64,000 bases of DNA from Shimia aestuarii (GTDB lineage Bacteria; Pseudomonadota; Alphaproteobacteria; Rhodobacterales; Rhodobacteraceae), in contig NZ_FOTQ01000002.1 of assembly GCF_900114635.1 (NCBI RefSeq), positions 248,001-312,000 on the forward strand. The letters are read 5' to 3'. A program made the position numbers and the translations under genes. Each line of letters begins with the position of its first letter. Position 1 is the first letter of the stretch. The notes beneath the pieces are model-generated. The model was not told where the DNA came from. It searched no databases and saw only the letters and a list, made by a program, of their open reading frames with translations. Shown here in pieces: positions 10,592 to 19,516 of the stretch.

Positions 10592-11565
10592 CAGTTTCGC
10601 CCCCCAAGTGTCGGCATTCCAATGTCTTTTCCTGAAATCTCACCTGCAGGCGCATCGGTGCGCCGTGCCACGCGCAGCTTGGCGGACCGGGCGCGCGGGT
10701 TGCGGTCCAGCTCTGCCTCATCCGGCCCAACGGCCTTGCGCGTGATCAATTCAAAGGCCGGCGCTTCGCGCTCTACCTCAGGCGCATAGCGATTCACATT
10801 GCCTTTACGCCCCGCGCGGGCCTGCAGGAACCACTTGACCATGCGGTCCTCGATCGAATGGAACGTCACAACAGCCAGCAACCCGCCCGGCTTCAGGGCG
10901 CGCTCTGCCGCCATCATACCCCGGAACAACTCGCCATATTCATCATTGACCGCGATCCGCAGCCCCTGAAAGCTGCGTGTCGCCGGGTGGCTCTGCCCCG
11001 GTTTGGCGCGTGGCAGGCACCCTTCGACAATGTCGGCCAGCTCCAATGTCGTGGTAATTGGCTGCGCCGTCCGCGCCCGCACAATCGCGCGCGCAATGCG
11101 TCGGCTGGCCCGTTCCTCGCCGTAATGGAACAGGATATCGGCAAGCTCCGCCTCGCTTGCTTCATTGACAAGATCCGCTGCTGAAGGCCCGTCCTGGCTC
11201 ATTCGCATGTCCAGTGGGCCGTCCTTCATGAAGGAAAACCCACGCTCGGCCAAATCCAGCTGCATCGAACTCACCCCGAGATCGAGCACCACCCCGTCAA
11301 GGTCGGACGCATATTCATCCAGCCGGGAGAAAACCCCCTCGACCAGCGAAATCCGATCACCGTATTCGCCTACCCAGGGCGCCGCCATTTCGAAGGCCAG
11401 CGGATCGCGATCGACGCCGGTGACATGTTCCGCCCCCGCCTCAAGCAGCGCGCGTGTATAGCCACCGGCCCCGAACGTCCCATCCAGCCATCGCCCTTCG
11501 ATGGGCGCACAGTGTTTCAGGATTGCGTCGATAAGCACCGGGATATGTGCTTTGTCCGACCCCAT
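10591..11565 (-). CDS. rsmH: RsmH, 16S rRNA (cytosine-1402-N4)-methyltransferase
   Basis: RsmH (MraW) methylates N4 of C1402 in the decoding centre of 16S rRNA using S-adenosylmethionine. The 324-residue protein has the SAM-binding loop [13 protein letters not shown] near residue 30 and the family blocks [12 protein letters not shown] and [13 protein letters not shown]. It starts 1 bp after mraZ ends, as in most dcw clusters. Confidence 0.96.
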   Translation of the reverse strand: MGSDKAHIPVLIDAILKHCAPIEGRWLDGTFGAGGYTRALLEAGAEHVTGVDRDPLAFEMAAPWVGEYGDRISLVEGVFSRLDEYASDLDGVVLDLGVSSMQLDLAERGFSFMKDGPLDMRMSQDGPSAADLVNEASEAELADILFHYGEERASRRIARAIVRARTAQPITTTLELADIVEGCLPRAKPGQSHPATRSFQGLRIAVNDEYGELFRGMMAAERALKPGGLLAVVTFHSIEDRMVKWFLQARAGRKGNVNRYAPEVEREAPAFELITRKAVGPDEAELDRNPRARSAKLRVARRTDAPAGEISGKDIGMPTLGGRN

Positions 11566-11566
11566 C

Positions 11567-12058
11567 TCAGTCCAGATCTCCGTCTAGATAGACCGACGGA
11601 TCGACATCCGGATCAAAACCCTCTTCGTCCAGCGCATCGATCGACGCGTCATAGGCTTCGGGTTTCCAGACTTCGAACGTGTCGCCCGAGGCGACAAACC
11701 GTGCCATACCATCAAGGCCGATCTTTTCGCGCAGCTTGGCCGGAAGCACGATCCGGCCCGTATCATCCACCACGATCTCGACGGATTGCGCCGAATACAG
11801 GCGCTCCATTGCCTTACGCTTGGCGGATCCGCGGGGGAACTTGGAAATCTTGTCGTCGACCTCGTCCATGGCTTCGATGGTAAAGCCTTCGAGGAACTCA
11901 CGCGTCGCGCCGCCATAGACAAGGATCAGGCGCGGCGGCAAACCTTCGGTCCAGTCGGGATCACAGCTTTCGATGACACGGCGAAACGAGGCCGGGATTG
12001 ACACCCTGCCCTTGCTGTCGACCTTGTGGTCGCTTTCGCCTCTGAACCTGCGTGCCAC
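11567..12058 (-). CDS. mraZ: MraZ, dcw operon transcriptional regulator
   Basis: MraZ is a SpoVT/AbrB-fold DNA-binding protein that in E. coli represses its own operon through TGGGN repeats. The 163-residue protein has the two expected swapped-hairpin half-domains: [15 protein letters not shown] near residue 12 and [17 protein letters not shown] near residue 80. It is the first dcw gene. A terminator-like hairpin and several TGGGA-type boxes lie upstream, described separately. Confidence 0.95.
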   Translation of the reverse strand: MARRFRGESDHKVDSKGRVSIPASFRRVIESCDPDWTEGLPPRLILVYGGATREFLEGFTIEAMDEVDDKISKFPRGSAKRKAMERLYSAQSVEIVVDDTGRIVLPAKLREKIGLDGMARFVASGDTFEVWKPEAYDASIDALDEEGFDPDVDPSVYLDGDLD

Positions 12059-12107
12059 GGCTTGCCGGTCCCCTCTTCACTGTCGCCCCGATGTCTGCCG
12101 GAGCCTT

Positions 12108-12152
12108 GAAACGAAACGGCGGATTGATCTGCTGCCACTGATCAATCCGCCG
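12108..12152 (-). terminator. Rho-independent terminator/attenuator in the dcw leader
   Basis: A perfect 13-bp stem (12117-12129 with 12140-12152, arm CGGCGGATTGATC) closes a 10-nt loop. On the minus strand it is followed by TTTCGTTT. It lies between the presumed dcw promoter and mraZ, ending about 59 nt upstream of the mraZ start, so it would terminate part of the leader transcript. Confidence 0.8.
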
Positions 12153-12320
12153 CCCTCGTCCCGCTCTAGCGGGTGTCCAGCTGCGCGCGCCACCTGGGGG
12201 GATGTCTGCTCGCCCGCGCGCCGGATCTCTCTATTCCGATGAAGGCGGATGCCTGTATGAAACCTGACTTGGGATTTTCTCATGGGGTCTTTAGCGCCCC
12301 TTTGTTCCCGTCCTCATCGT
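12108..12320 (-). ncRNA. UpsM-like small RNA from the mraZ 5' leader
   Basis: In Rhodobacter sphaeroides the dcw transcript has a leader of about 268 nt. A Rho-independent terminator within it releases the sRNA UpsM, and the arrangement is reported as conserved in Rhodobacteraceae. Here a strong terminator hairpin sits 59 nt before mraZ, and an AT-rich candidate -10 lies about 260-270 nt before mraZ. A terminated RNA would be roughly 200 nt. The call is by position and structure; the 5' end is a guess. Confidence 0.55.
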
Positions 12321-12326
12321 ATTATT

Positions 12327-12371
12327 AGGGATGACATGGGAATTCATGGAAATCAACAGGAAATTTTGGGC
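12327..12371 (+). promoter_or_regulatory. Candidate MraZ box array A (10-bp period)
   Basis: Five pentamers start exactly 10 bp apart: AGGGA (12327), TGGGA (12337), TGGAA (12347), CAGGA (12357) and TGGGC (12367), each separated by a 5-bp spacer. E. coli MraZ binds TGGGN repeats with 5-nt spacers upstream of mraZ. The array overlaps the likely dcw promoter but is on the strand opposite to mraZ. The fourth pentamer is a poor match. Confidence 0.45.
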
Positions 12372-12507
12372 AAGAACACAATATTTGGTTCCAAGGATCC
12401 CTGAAAAACAAGATGATGTGGCAAAATTTACGCGAATAGGCACAACATATAGACGATCTAATTAAAAACAAAACAACATACAGCGAAACTTCAGCCATTC
12501 TTCTTTG

Positions 12508-12522
12508 TCCCGCGTATTCCCA
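12508..12522 (-). promoter_or_regulatory. Candidate MraZ box pair B
   Basis: On the minus strand TGGGA and CGGGA are spaced 10 bp apart (plus-strand TCCC at 12508 and 12518), the geometry of MraZ repeats and in the coding orientation of mraZ. With only two boxes, chance is a real alternative. Confidence 0.3.
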
Positions 12523-12639
12523 GAAATTTTTCACAGACCCTTCGACGAACACTCCGAAATTCAACCCTTCTTACCTTTTGCACACAGGTTTTTCAGGGAC
12601 ACCACCCGCGATTCGGCAAGCACCCGTCCAGCAAGACAC

Positions 12640-12686
12640 TCCCGTCCCACGATTTCCCATACGCGTTCCCATTTGGTCCCATCCCT
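12640..12686 (-). promoter_or_regulatory. Candidate MraZ box array C
   Basis: Four exact TGGGA boxes on the minus strand (plus-strand TCCCA at 12645, 12655, 12667, 12677) are spaced 10, 12 and 10 bp. They are flanked by variant TCCCG (12640) and TCCCT (12682). The array lies about 590-630 bp upstream of mraZ and about 100-140 bp upstream of the divergent NUDIX gene, so it could act on either. Confidence 0.4.
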
Positions 12687-12782
12687 CGGTGGTGCCAACC
12701 TCATGTGCAAGGAATCATTGGTGAAACCGCACAGCCTTGATAATCTTGCTTACGAGCAGACGACACAGCGCGGAGGCCCCCA

Positions 12783-13256
12783 ATGGGCATGCAGCAACCC
12801 GCCAACATCGCCGCGATGGTCAAAGCGGCCACCAAGAACGGACACGCACTGCAATACGGCGCGTTGGTCTATCGCATCATCAATGACAAGACACAGGTCC
12901 TGCTGATCACCTCGCGCCGGTCCCAACGCTGGATCACGCCAAAGGGCTGGGGTATTCCGGGACTGAAACCCCATCAGACCGCGGCCCAGGAAGCTTGGGA
13001 AGAAGCTGGCGTGCGCGGGCGCGTCTCCAAGCATTGCATCGGTGTGTATTCCTACGAGAAGCCAGACAAGGACAGCAGACTGCAAACCCGGTCCGTAATG
13101 CTGTTCCCGCTCGAAATGCGCAAACTGAGCAACCGCTTTCCCGAACGCGATGAACGCCGCCGCAAATGGCTGAGCTCGAAAAAGGCCGCCCTGCGGATCG
13201 ACAATCACGAACTGGCGAGGCTCATAAAGAAATTCGATGCCCGACTGCTGCGATAG
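12783..13256 (+). CDS. NUDIX hydrolase
   Basis: This is a 157-residue NUDIX-fold phosphohydrolase with unknown substrate. The Nudix helix core QEAWEEAGV (about residues 70-78) gives the REUXEEXGU element with Gln in place of Arg. The upstream acidic residue of the GX5E part appears replaced by Leu. The TPKGWGIPG loop resembles the diphosphoinositol-polyphosphate phosphohydrolase-like subgroup. It is transcribed divergently from the dcw cluster. Confidence 0.85.
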   Translation: MGMQQPANIAAMVKAATKNGHALQYGALVYRIINDKTQVLLITSRRSQRWITPKGWGIPGLKPHQTAAQEAWEEAGVRGRVSKHCIGVYSYEKPDKDSRLQTRSVMLFPLEMRKLSNRFPERDERRRKWLSSKKAALRIDNHELARLIKKFDARLLR

Positions 13257-13331
13257 CGCGGCTTGAACGTTCCCATGACGCCAATTATGTTTTGATCAGG
13301 GACAAGACGACCCTGAAAGCACCGACGAGCC

Positions 13332-13778
13332 ATGATCAACTACACGCTGAAATGCGCCAACGAACACCGCTTTGACAGCTGGTTCCAGTCTGCAGACGCC
13401 TTTGAGAAACTGAAGGAGGCCAGGATGGTGTCCTGTGCCATTTGCGGCGACAGCCACGTTGAAAAAGCGATGATGGCGCCGCGGGTTCGTCCGGCGCGCT
13501 CGACTTCGGAAACACAGCAAGGCGAGGCGCCCGAACGCGCCTTGTCAACCCCCGCCAGCCCTGCCGAACAGGCGCTGGCCGAACTCAAGCGGCATATCGA
13601 GAAGAACTCGGACTATGTCGGCAGCAAGTTTGCCTCCGAAGCCCGCGCCATGCACGAAGGCAGCGCGCCGGAGCGCGCAATCTATGGCGAAGCGCGCCCG
13701 GAAGAGGCCAAGGCGCTGATCGAAGACGGCGTGCCGGTAGCGCCCCTGCCCTTCAACATCACACGCAAGACCAACTGA
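13332..13778 (+). CDS. DUF1178 family protein
   Basis: This 148-residue protein of unknown function begins with the DUF1178 block (INYTLKCANEHRFDSWF) followed by a CxxC pair (VSCAICG) that may bind a metal. The C-terminal half is charged, probably helical. It is followed closely by the SDR gene. Confidence 0.85.
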   Translation: MINYTLKCANEHRFDSWFQSADAFEKLKEARMVSCAICGDSHVEKAMMAPRVRPARSTSETQQGEAPERALSTPASPAEQALAELKRHIEKNSDYVGSKFASEARAMHEGSAPERAIYGEARPEEAKALIEDGVPVAPLPFNITRKTN

Positions 13779-13810
13779 CCGCACGAAACCAAGGTATAAG
13801 GGAGACGCCC

Positions 13811-14455
13811 ATGCATGTCGTGATCACAGGCGCCAATCGCGGCATCGGGCAGGCACTCGACAGAACCTTGCGCTCTCAAGGGCACGACGTCACGGGTACG
13901 TCCCGTGCCGGAGGAGAGTTCGAACCGCTGGACGTCACCGACAGCGCCAGCACACGCGCCCTGTCCCATCGATTGGATTCGCGCCCCGTCGACCTTCTGG
14001 TGTGCAATGCCGGCGTTTACCTCGACAAACACGAGAATCTTGCCGATGGCTACCCGGCCGAGATGTGGGCGCAAACATTCGCCGCCAACGTGACCGGTGT
14101 TTTCCTGACCGTTCAGGCGCTTCTGCCCAACCTGCAGCTTTCTCGCACCCCCAAGATCGCCATCATTTCCTCGCAAATGGCCTCTCAGGAACGCGCACCC
14201 GGCGGAAGTTACATCTATCGCGCATCCAAGGCCGCCGCGCTTAACCTCGGACGCAACCTCGCCACCGATCTGCACCATATCGGCATTGCAGTCGGAATCT
14301 ACCATCCCGGATGGGTGCGCACCGATATGGGGGGAGTCTCCGCCGAAATCTCCGCCGAGGAGTCAGCCCGCGGTCTCGCCACGCGTTTCGCGGAACTTTC
14401 GCTCGAGACAACCGGCTGCTTTCAGACCTGGGACGGACGTCCCCACCCGTTCTGA
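13811..14455 (+). CDS. Short-chain dehydrogenase/reductase
   Basis: This is an NAD(P)-dependent SDR of 214 residues. The cofactor loop TGANRGIG is at about residues 6-13, the NAG motif is in LLVCNAGVY, and the catalytic YxxxK is in YIYRASKAAA. The substrate is unknown; short SDRs like this resemble the CsgA/YciK-type group. A purine-rich RBS (AAGGGAGA) precedes the ATG. Confidence 0.85.
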   Translation: MHVVITGANRGIGQALDRTLRSQGHDVTGTSRAGGEFEPLDVTDSASTRALSHRLDSRPVDLLVCNAGVYLDKHENLADGYPAEMWAQTFAANVTGVFLTVQALLPNLQLSRTPKIAIISSQMASQERAPGGSYIYRASKAAALNLGRNLATDLHHIGIAVGIYHPGWVRTDMGGVSAEISAEESARGLATRFAELSLETTGCFQTWDGRPHPF

Positions 14456-14500
14456 CCGATACCCCTGCGGCGGTGGGGGCAGCGCTCCCTCTCCCTTTCA
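14456..14500 (-). repeat. Possible degenerate copy of composite intergenic repeat
   Basis: On the minus strand GGGAGCGCTGCCCCC is followed after seven bases by CAGGGGTAT. This resembles the hairpin-plus-GGGTATTT element found at 32200, 40608, 42851 and 49553, but the A-rich tail is missing. Confidence 0.35.
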
Positions 14501-14597
14501 TACATTCGAATAGACGAAAGCGACGCAACGCCCGTTGCACCTGCGCGCGCGTGCCCCTAACACTGTTGCCAACATTGTCTCAGGGAGGTTTTTCCGA

Positions 14598-15890
14598 ATG
14601 TCCGACGCACCCACACATGGTTTTGACACGCTGCAAATTCACGCGGGCGCACGCCCCGATCCGGCCACCGGCGCACGCCAGACGCCGATCTACCAAACCA
14701 CGGCCTACGTGTTCCGCGATGCCGAACATGCCGCCGCCCTCTTCAATCTACAGGAAGTCGGCTTCATCTATTCCCGCCTGACCAACCCCACGGTGGCGGT
14801 GCTGCAGGAGCGCATTGCCACCCTGGAAGGCGGCGTGGGCGCGGTTTGCTGCTCTTCGGGCCACGCTGCCCAGATCATGGCACTGTTCCCGCTGATGGGT
14901 CCGGGCTGCAACGTGGTGGCCTCGACCCGTCTTTATGGCGGCACCGTCACCCAGTTCAGTCAGACCATCAAGCGCTTCGGCTGGTCGGCCAAGTTCGTGG
15001 ACACGGACGATCTCGACGCGGTGCGTGATGCCATCGATGAAAACACCCGTGCGGTTTTCTGTGAATCCATCGCCAACCCCGGCGGCTACATCTCGGATAT
15101 CGAAGCACTCGCGGGGGTCGCGGATGCCGCCGGTGTGCCGCTGATCGTGGACAACACCTCGGCCACGCCCTACCTCTGCAACCCGATCAGCCTTGGCGCG
15201 ACGCTGGTGGTGCACTCCACCACCAAGTACCTGACTGGCAACGGCACCGTCACCGGCGGCTGCATCGTGGATTCGGGCAAATTCGACTGGTCGGCTTCGG
15301 ACAAGTTCCCGTCGCTGTCCCAACCCGAACCCGCGTATCACGGGCTCAAGTTCCACGAAACCTTCGGCCCGCTGGCCTTCACCTTCCACGGCATCGCCAT
15401 CGGGTTGCGTGATCTGGGCATGACGATGAACCCACAGGCAGCGCATTACACGCTCATGGGTATCGAAACCCTGTCGCTGCGCATGGAACGCCATGTTGAA
15501 AACGCCAAGACAGTTGCCGGCTGGCTGGAACAGCATGACCTTGTGGACTATGTGACCTATGCAGGCCTTCCCTCCTCGCCCTATCATGATCGCGTAGAAC
15601 GCATCTGCCCCAAGGGCGCCGGCGGCCTGTTCACCGTGGCTCTCAAGGGCGGCTATGACGCCTGCGTCAAGTTCGTCGACAGCCTCGAGATTTTCAGCCA
15701 CGTTGCCAACCTCGGCGATACCCGTTCGCTGGTGATCCATTCGGCCTCGACCACGCACCGCCAGCTCACCCCGGAACAACAGGAAGCCGCCGGTGCAGGC
15801 CCGAACGTGGTGCGCATTTCGATCGGGATCGAAACGGCTGCGGACCTGATTGCCGATCTTGATCAGGCGCTGGCCAAGGCTCACGCCTGA
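14598..15890 (+). CDS. metY: O-acetylhomoserine aminocarboxypropyltransferase/sulfhydrylase
   Basis: This PLP enzyme of the Cys/Met metabolism family makes homocysteine from O-acetylhomoserine and sulfide. The 430-residue protein has the PLP lysine in HSTTKYLTGNG and the family segments FDTLQIHAG and YSRLTNPT. The start at 14598 follows a strong Shine-Dalgarno (CAGGGAGG), and the Gly-His-Ala block GHAAQIMA is as in MetY rather than MetB/MetZ. A terminator follows. Confidence 0.9.
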   Translation: MSDAPTHGFDTLQIHAGARPDPATGARQTPIYQTTAYVFRDAEHAAALFNLQEVGFIYSRLTNPTVAVLQERIATLEGGVGAVCCSSGHAAQIMALFPLMGPGCNVVASTRLYGGTVTQFSQTIKRFGWSAKFVDTDDLDAVRDAIDENTRAVFCESIANPGGYISDIEALAGVADAAGVPLIVDNTSATPYLCNPISLGATLVVHSTTKYLTGNGTVTGGCIVDSGKFDWSASDKFPSLSQPEPAYHGLKFHETFGPLAFTFHGIAIGLRDLGMTMNPQAAHYTLMGIETLSLRMERHVENAKTVAGWLEQHDLVDYVTYAGLPSSPYHDRVERICPKGAGGLFTVALKGGYDACVKFVDSLEIFSHVANLGDTRSLVIHSASTTHRQLTPEQQEAAGAGPNVVRISIGIETAADLIADLDQALAKAHA

Positions 15891-15908
15891 TCCACTTCCC
15901 CAAAAGTG

Positions 15909-15942
15909 AGGCGCGCCAACTGAAAACGGCGCGCCTTTTTTG
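15909..15942 (+). terminator. Rho-independent terminator of metY
   Basis: A 9-bp stem AGGCGCGCC/GGCGCGCCT (15909-15917 with 15928-15936) has a 10-nt loop and runs into six T. It lies 19 bp after the metY stop. Confidence 0.9.
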
Positions 15943-16130
15943 TTGAAGGACATTCGCAGAGCGCCCCGGGATCGGCTCCTGACCGCTGCCACCCCATCAT
16001 CTAGTGGTCCACGCGCGACAACCCACAGGTGGCGCGGCTTTTTCTTCCCCTTTGGCAATAACTTGCTATAAATCCTTGAACTCCTCGCTGAGGACTCCTT
16101 TCTGCCCATTTCGGATGCTAGACCCGATAC

Positions 16131-18542
16131 ATGAAACCGGATTTCGCTCTATCGCTTTCATTTGAAGGGATCGGCCTGCTCACACGGCGTGCCGGGGGCT
16201 GGCATTTGCTGGGCGAAGTAACGCTGGATACCGAAGATCTCGCGGGAGATCTTGAGAAGCTACGCGCCAAGGGCGAGGCGGTTGCCAAGGGGCCGTTCGT
16301 CACGGCGGTGATACTGCCCAACGATCAGATCAAATACCTGTCCCTGGATACCGGGCGGGCCCGCGACGCCAAGCGACGAGATGCTGCACTTGTGGCGCTG
16401 GAAGAATCGACGCCCTACCGAGCAGACCAACTTGCCTTCGACATTCACGCAGTTGGCCGGAACACCCAAGTCGCCGCTGTTGCGCGGGAAACGTTGGAAG
16501 AGGCCGAAGCTTTCGCCACGGAACACGCATTCAACCCGGTCTGTTTTACCGCGATGCCGCCGGAAGACAATTTTGATGCGGCGCCAGATTTCGGCCCGAC
16601 CAAGGCTGCGCCGGCTCTCCTGAAGAGCGCACAGCTCAAGCCGGAGCCTAATCCGATCCGCATCGTCTCCAGTGGAGACCTGCCTGACCCGGAACCCGCA
16701 CCGCTTTCAAGCCCGCCCGTCAAGACGGAAGCCAGTGCTCGTGAAGTCGCTGAACCCGAAGCAAGCGCTTCGTTCGACAGTGCAACCACGCCAGCATCGA
16801 ACGATATATCCGACGCCCCCCCTGCAAAAGCCGAGGAACAGTCGAAAGACTCAGCCCCCCCGGTCGCCTTTGCGTCGATCCGCGCACATCGAGAGACACA
16901 AGAGACGGCCTCGAAAACCACATTGGGGGGCGCGAGCCGCACCGCACAGGGCACCAACGCACCCGGCATACCCGGAGACTCCGGTCCCACCGCGAGCCGC
17001 AGCCTGCGGTTTGATCCGGCCAAGGTCATTGCCGGGCTGAAGGCAGACTCCGCTCAAACCGAGCCTCACGGCAAAGAAGAGACCGCAGAAGATGACGGCG
17101 GGTTTGTTAGCCGCCGTCAAAGGACCAAGATTGCGCCCAAGCCCAGGAAAAGGCCCGCTCCGCCTGTACATCACAGTGAGACGCAGGGCACTCAAAACAC
17201 CGACAGCGAACAACAGCGACTGACTGTCTTTGGGGCACGCACCGGCCAGTCCGTGGGGGGCAAGCCCAAGTACCTCGGCCTGATCATGACCGCCGTGCTT
17301 TTGCTGTTCCTCGCCGCAGTCGCGCTTTGGGCCGCCCTGTTTCTGGAAGACGGGGTCGCCGGGTTGTTTGGCCGCGGCGACCGAAACCAGATCGTGCTAC
17401 TTGATCCCGAAGCATCGGTGATCGCGGATGAAGACACTGCCCCGGTTCAGGGTACTGGGCCCTTGCAAACGCCCGCTGAAGAAAGCGTGGCGGGGACTGA
17501 CACCAGTCCGCTGGTTTCTGATGCCCTCGCCACGGACATCCTGACGCCGGCCGCCCCGGACAGCATCACTGACAGCGCCGAAATTGAAGCGATGGAGGAC
17601 AGCGTTCACCCGACGGCGCTGAGCGAAAACGAGGCTGAGGCCCGCTATGCCGTCACTGGCATCTGGGAACGTGCGCCGCAACCACCGGAGACCCCCACGG
17701 CTGGAAGCACGGATGACCTTTATGCCACCTCCATTGATCGGGTCCTGATCGCACAGGACGCCGTGGCTCTTCCCGACCCGAAAGGGTTTCTTGTGGACCA
17801 GCCGCTGAATGCACAGTTGAACCCGGTTGGGCCAGGCACCCGGTTTGATCTGGACGAGCGGGGCCTCGTAGTAGCCAGCGCGCAAGGAACGCTGAACCCG
17901 GATGGCGTCATGGTCTATCTGGGCCGCCCGCCTGTTCTGCCTGCGAGCCTGCCCAACCGCGCCGAAGCTGACGGGCGCGCCCTGTCACGTGAAGATGAGC
18001 AACGCCTCGCCTCGATCCGCCCGCGTTTCCGCCCCGGCGATCTCGTGGAGAGCAACGAGCGGGCAACACTTGGTGGGCGATCGCGTGCAGAGCTTGGGCG
18101 CATTCGCCCCAAACCGCGCCCGAGCACCGAGAAAGACGCTGCGGAAAACGACAACACCCCGACCGCGCTGGCGGTAGCCTCGTCGCTGCGTCCGCGTCAG
18201 CGGCCAAGCAACATCGCCCAACTGGCGCAGCGCAGCAAACCGACCGAAGCGGTTGTCGCCACGCCTGCAGCTGCCACCATCACCCCCAAGATTCCGACCA
18301 CCGCGTCAGTTGCCCGTCAGGCCACGATCCAAAACGCGATCAACCTGAACAAGATCAACCTGATCGGCGTCTATGGAACAAGCAACAACCGCCGCGCGCT
18401 GGTGCGACTGGCGAATGGCCGTTATCGCAAGGTTCAGGTGGGAGACCGGATCGACGGCGGCAAAGTCGCCGCAATCGGTGAACAGGAACTGCGCTACGTC
18501 AAATCCGGTCGCAATATCGTTCTGAAAATGCCCAAGGGCTAG
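16131..18542 (+). CDS. Single-pass membrane protein with GspL/PilM-like and GspC/PilP-like ends
   Basis: This 803-residue protein has no firm family name that I recognise. The N-terminal ~150 residues resemble the cytoplasmic actin-like domain of GspL/PilM (LPNDQIKYLSL, EESTPYRADQLAFDI, AVARETLEEAEAFA). A long Pro/Ala/acidic low-complexity linker follows, then one membrane helix at about 380-405. After a second disordered stretch rich in R-P-R-P repeats comes a C-terminal domain (about 741-803) like the PilP/GspC homology region (GVYGTSNNRRALVRL, VQVGDRIDGGKVAAI). No other secretion or pilus gene is adjacent. A role in an envelope machine is inference. Confidence 0.7.
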   Translation: MKPDFALSLSFEGIGLLTRRAGGWHLLGEVTLDTEDLAGDLEKLRAKGEAVAKGPFVTAVILPNDQIKYLSLDTGRARDAKRRDAALVALEESTPYRADQLAFDIHAVGRNTQVAAVARETLEEAEAFATEHAFNPVCFTAMPPEDNFDAAPDFGPTKAAPALLKSAQLKPEPNPIRIVSSGDLPDPEPAPLSSPPVKTEASAREVAEPEASASFDSATTPASNDISDAPPAKAEEQSKDSAPPVAFASIRAHRETQETASKTTLGGASRTAQGTNAPGIPGDSGPTASRSLRFDPAKVIAGLKADSAQTEPHGKEETAEDDGGFVSRRQRTKIAPKPRKRPAPPVHHSETQGTQNTDSEQQRLTVFGARTGQSVGGKPKYLGLIMTAVLLLFLAAVALWAALFLEDGVAGLFGRGDRNQIVLLDPEASVIADEDTAPVQGTGPLQTPAEESVAGTDTSPLVSDALATDILTPAAPDSITDSAEIEAMEDSVHPTALSENEAEARYAVTGIWERAPQPPETPTAGSTDDLYATSIDRVLIAQDAVALPDPKGFLVDQPLNAQLNPVGPGTRFDLDERGLVVASAQGTLNPDGVMVYLGRPPVLPASLPNRAEADGRALSREDEQRLASIRPRFRPGDLVESNERATLGGRSRAELGRIRPKPRPSTEKDAAENDNTPTALAVASSLRPRQRPSNIAQLAQRSKPTEAVVATPAAATITPKIPTTASVARQATIQNAINLNKINLIGVYGTSNNRRALVRLANGRYRKVQVGDRIDGGKVAAIGEQELRYVKSGRNIVLKMPKG

Positions 18543-18648
18543 GGACCCGCATATTGGGGGATGCAGGCACGCAAACCGCCGTGCTAGTTTGCGCAGACCA
18601 CATTGGAACGACGGCACGACCTTGGCACAACAGAAGCCCCCTTCCCCG

Positions 18649-19503
18649 ATGGACGAACTCTTGCGCACGCGCTTGCGCCTGTCCCAAGGTGCCAACCTGC
18701 GGATCAAGGCGCTTCGGGTGCTCATGAGCGTGGTCGACATCGGCAACCGGGCCTTTACCGGCCAGGCTTTCTTTGCCCTGCGCGAAACTGAACAAACCCT
18801 GATCGCACTCGATGGGCGTGTCGGCACCGATCTGGTCTGGGCGCTTCTTGAAATGAAAGGGGGGACAACCATCAGGGCCCATGGCCTCCACCATGTTCCG
18901 CGCACGGGCCGCGTGGTCATCGGGGCCACCCATCCCGTCGGGACATTCGATTTCATTGCCCATGCCGGAGCCTTGCTGAAACACCGCCCCGATCTCAAAG
19001 TCGTTGCCAATCGCGAGGCCGAGCGATTTCTTGGTCCGGACCTGCTGATCCCTGTCGACCTGGATCGCAACAACAACGCGCTTTCCGCGCGTACAACACG
19101 CGCCGCCATGAAAGCCCATGTGGAGAACGAAGGCGCATTGCTGATCTTCGGGTCGGGGCGGGTGCCGGACATGCGCGACGGTCTGCTGGTAGAACCGGCA
19201 TGGCGGATGGGTGTTACCCGCATGTCGCAGGACACAGGCGCTCCAATCATCCCTGCCTCAGCTGATTTGCGCAACTCGCGCCACTATTACCGCACACGTC
19301 GTCTTGGCCGGGTGCTCAGCGGCGGCAATGATGCCTTCGGGCGCGAGGTCGCATCGCTGCGTTACGTGTCCGAGCTGCTGTCCAAACTGGGCGGCGCCTA
19401 TTCTGTCCATTATGGCGCGCCCCTTGCGCCCGGCACAGCCCCGGAAACGATCAAGGCGACTGCCGAAGGGCTGGTGCCCGGTCTCTATTGCCCCGTGCGC
19501 TGA
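18649..19503 (+). CDS. Lysophospholipid acyltransferase family protein
   Basis: This PlsC-fold acyltransferase probably transfers an acyl chain to a lyso- or ornithine-type lipid. The catalytic block is THPVGTFD, the HPxGxxD form seen in OlsB and hemolysin-like acyltransferases. The ATG at 18649 gives 284 residues; in-frame TTG codons at 18589 and 18622 would extend it and cannot be excluded. It lies about 100 bp downstream of the 803-residue protein on the same strand. Confidence 0.75.
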   Translation: MDELLRTRLRLSQGANLRIKALRVLMSVVDIGNRAFTGQAFFALRETEQTLIALDGRVGTDLVWALLEMKGGTTIRAHGLHHVPRTGRVVIGATHPVGTFDFIAHAGALLKHRPDLKVVANREAERFLGPDLLIPVDLDRNNNALSARTTRAAMKAHVENEGALLIFGSGRVPDMRDGLLVEPAWRMGVTRMSQDTGAPIIPASADLRNSRHYYRTRRLGRVLSGGNDAFGREVASLRYVSELLSKLGGAYSVHYGAPLAPGTAPETIKATAEGLVPGLYCPVR

Positions 19504-19516
19504 CGCTGAACCGCAT

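Larger units (their letters stand above)
12059..12782. other. Long non-coding region between mraZ and the NUDIX gene
   Basis: No convincing protein gene lies in these 724 bp. The mraZ-proximal part is GC-rich and holds a strong hairpin. The middle (about 12320-12560) is conspicuously AT-rich. Candidate regulatory boxes of the TGGGA type occur in three clusters. The AT-rich stretch TAATAATAC on the minus strand at 12319-12327 is a possible -10 for the dcw transcript, though I cannot pair it with a convincing -35. Confidence 0.7.

Noticed and set aside
12325-12564. A 79-codon minus-strand open frame in the mraZ upstream region
   Set aside because: It lies in AT-rich regulatory DNA, overlaps the candidate MraZ boxes, has odd Cys/Phe-rich composition and no RBS or family resemblance.
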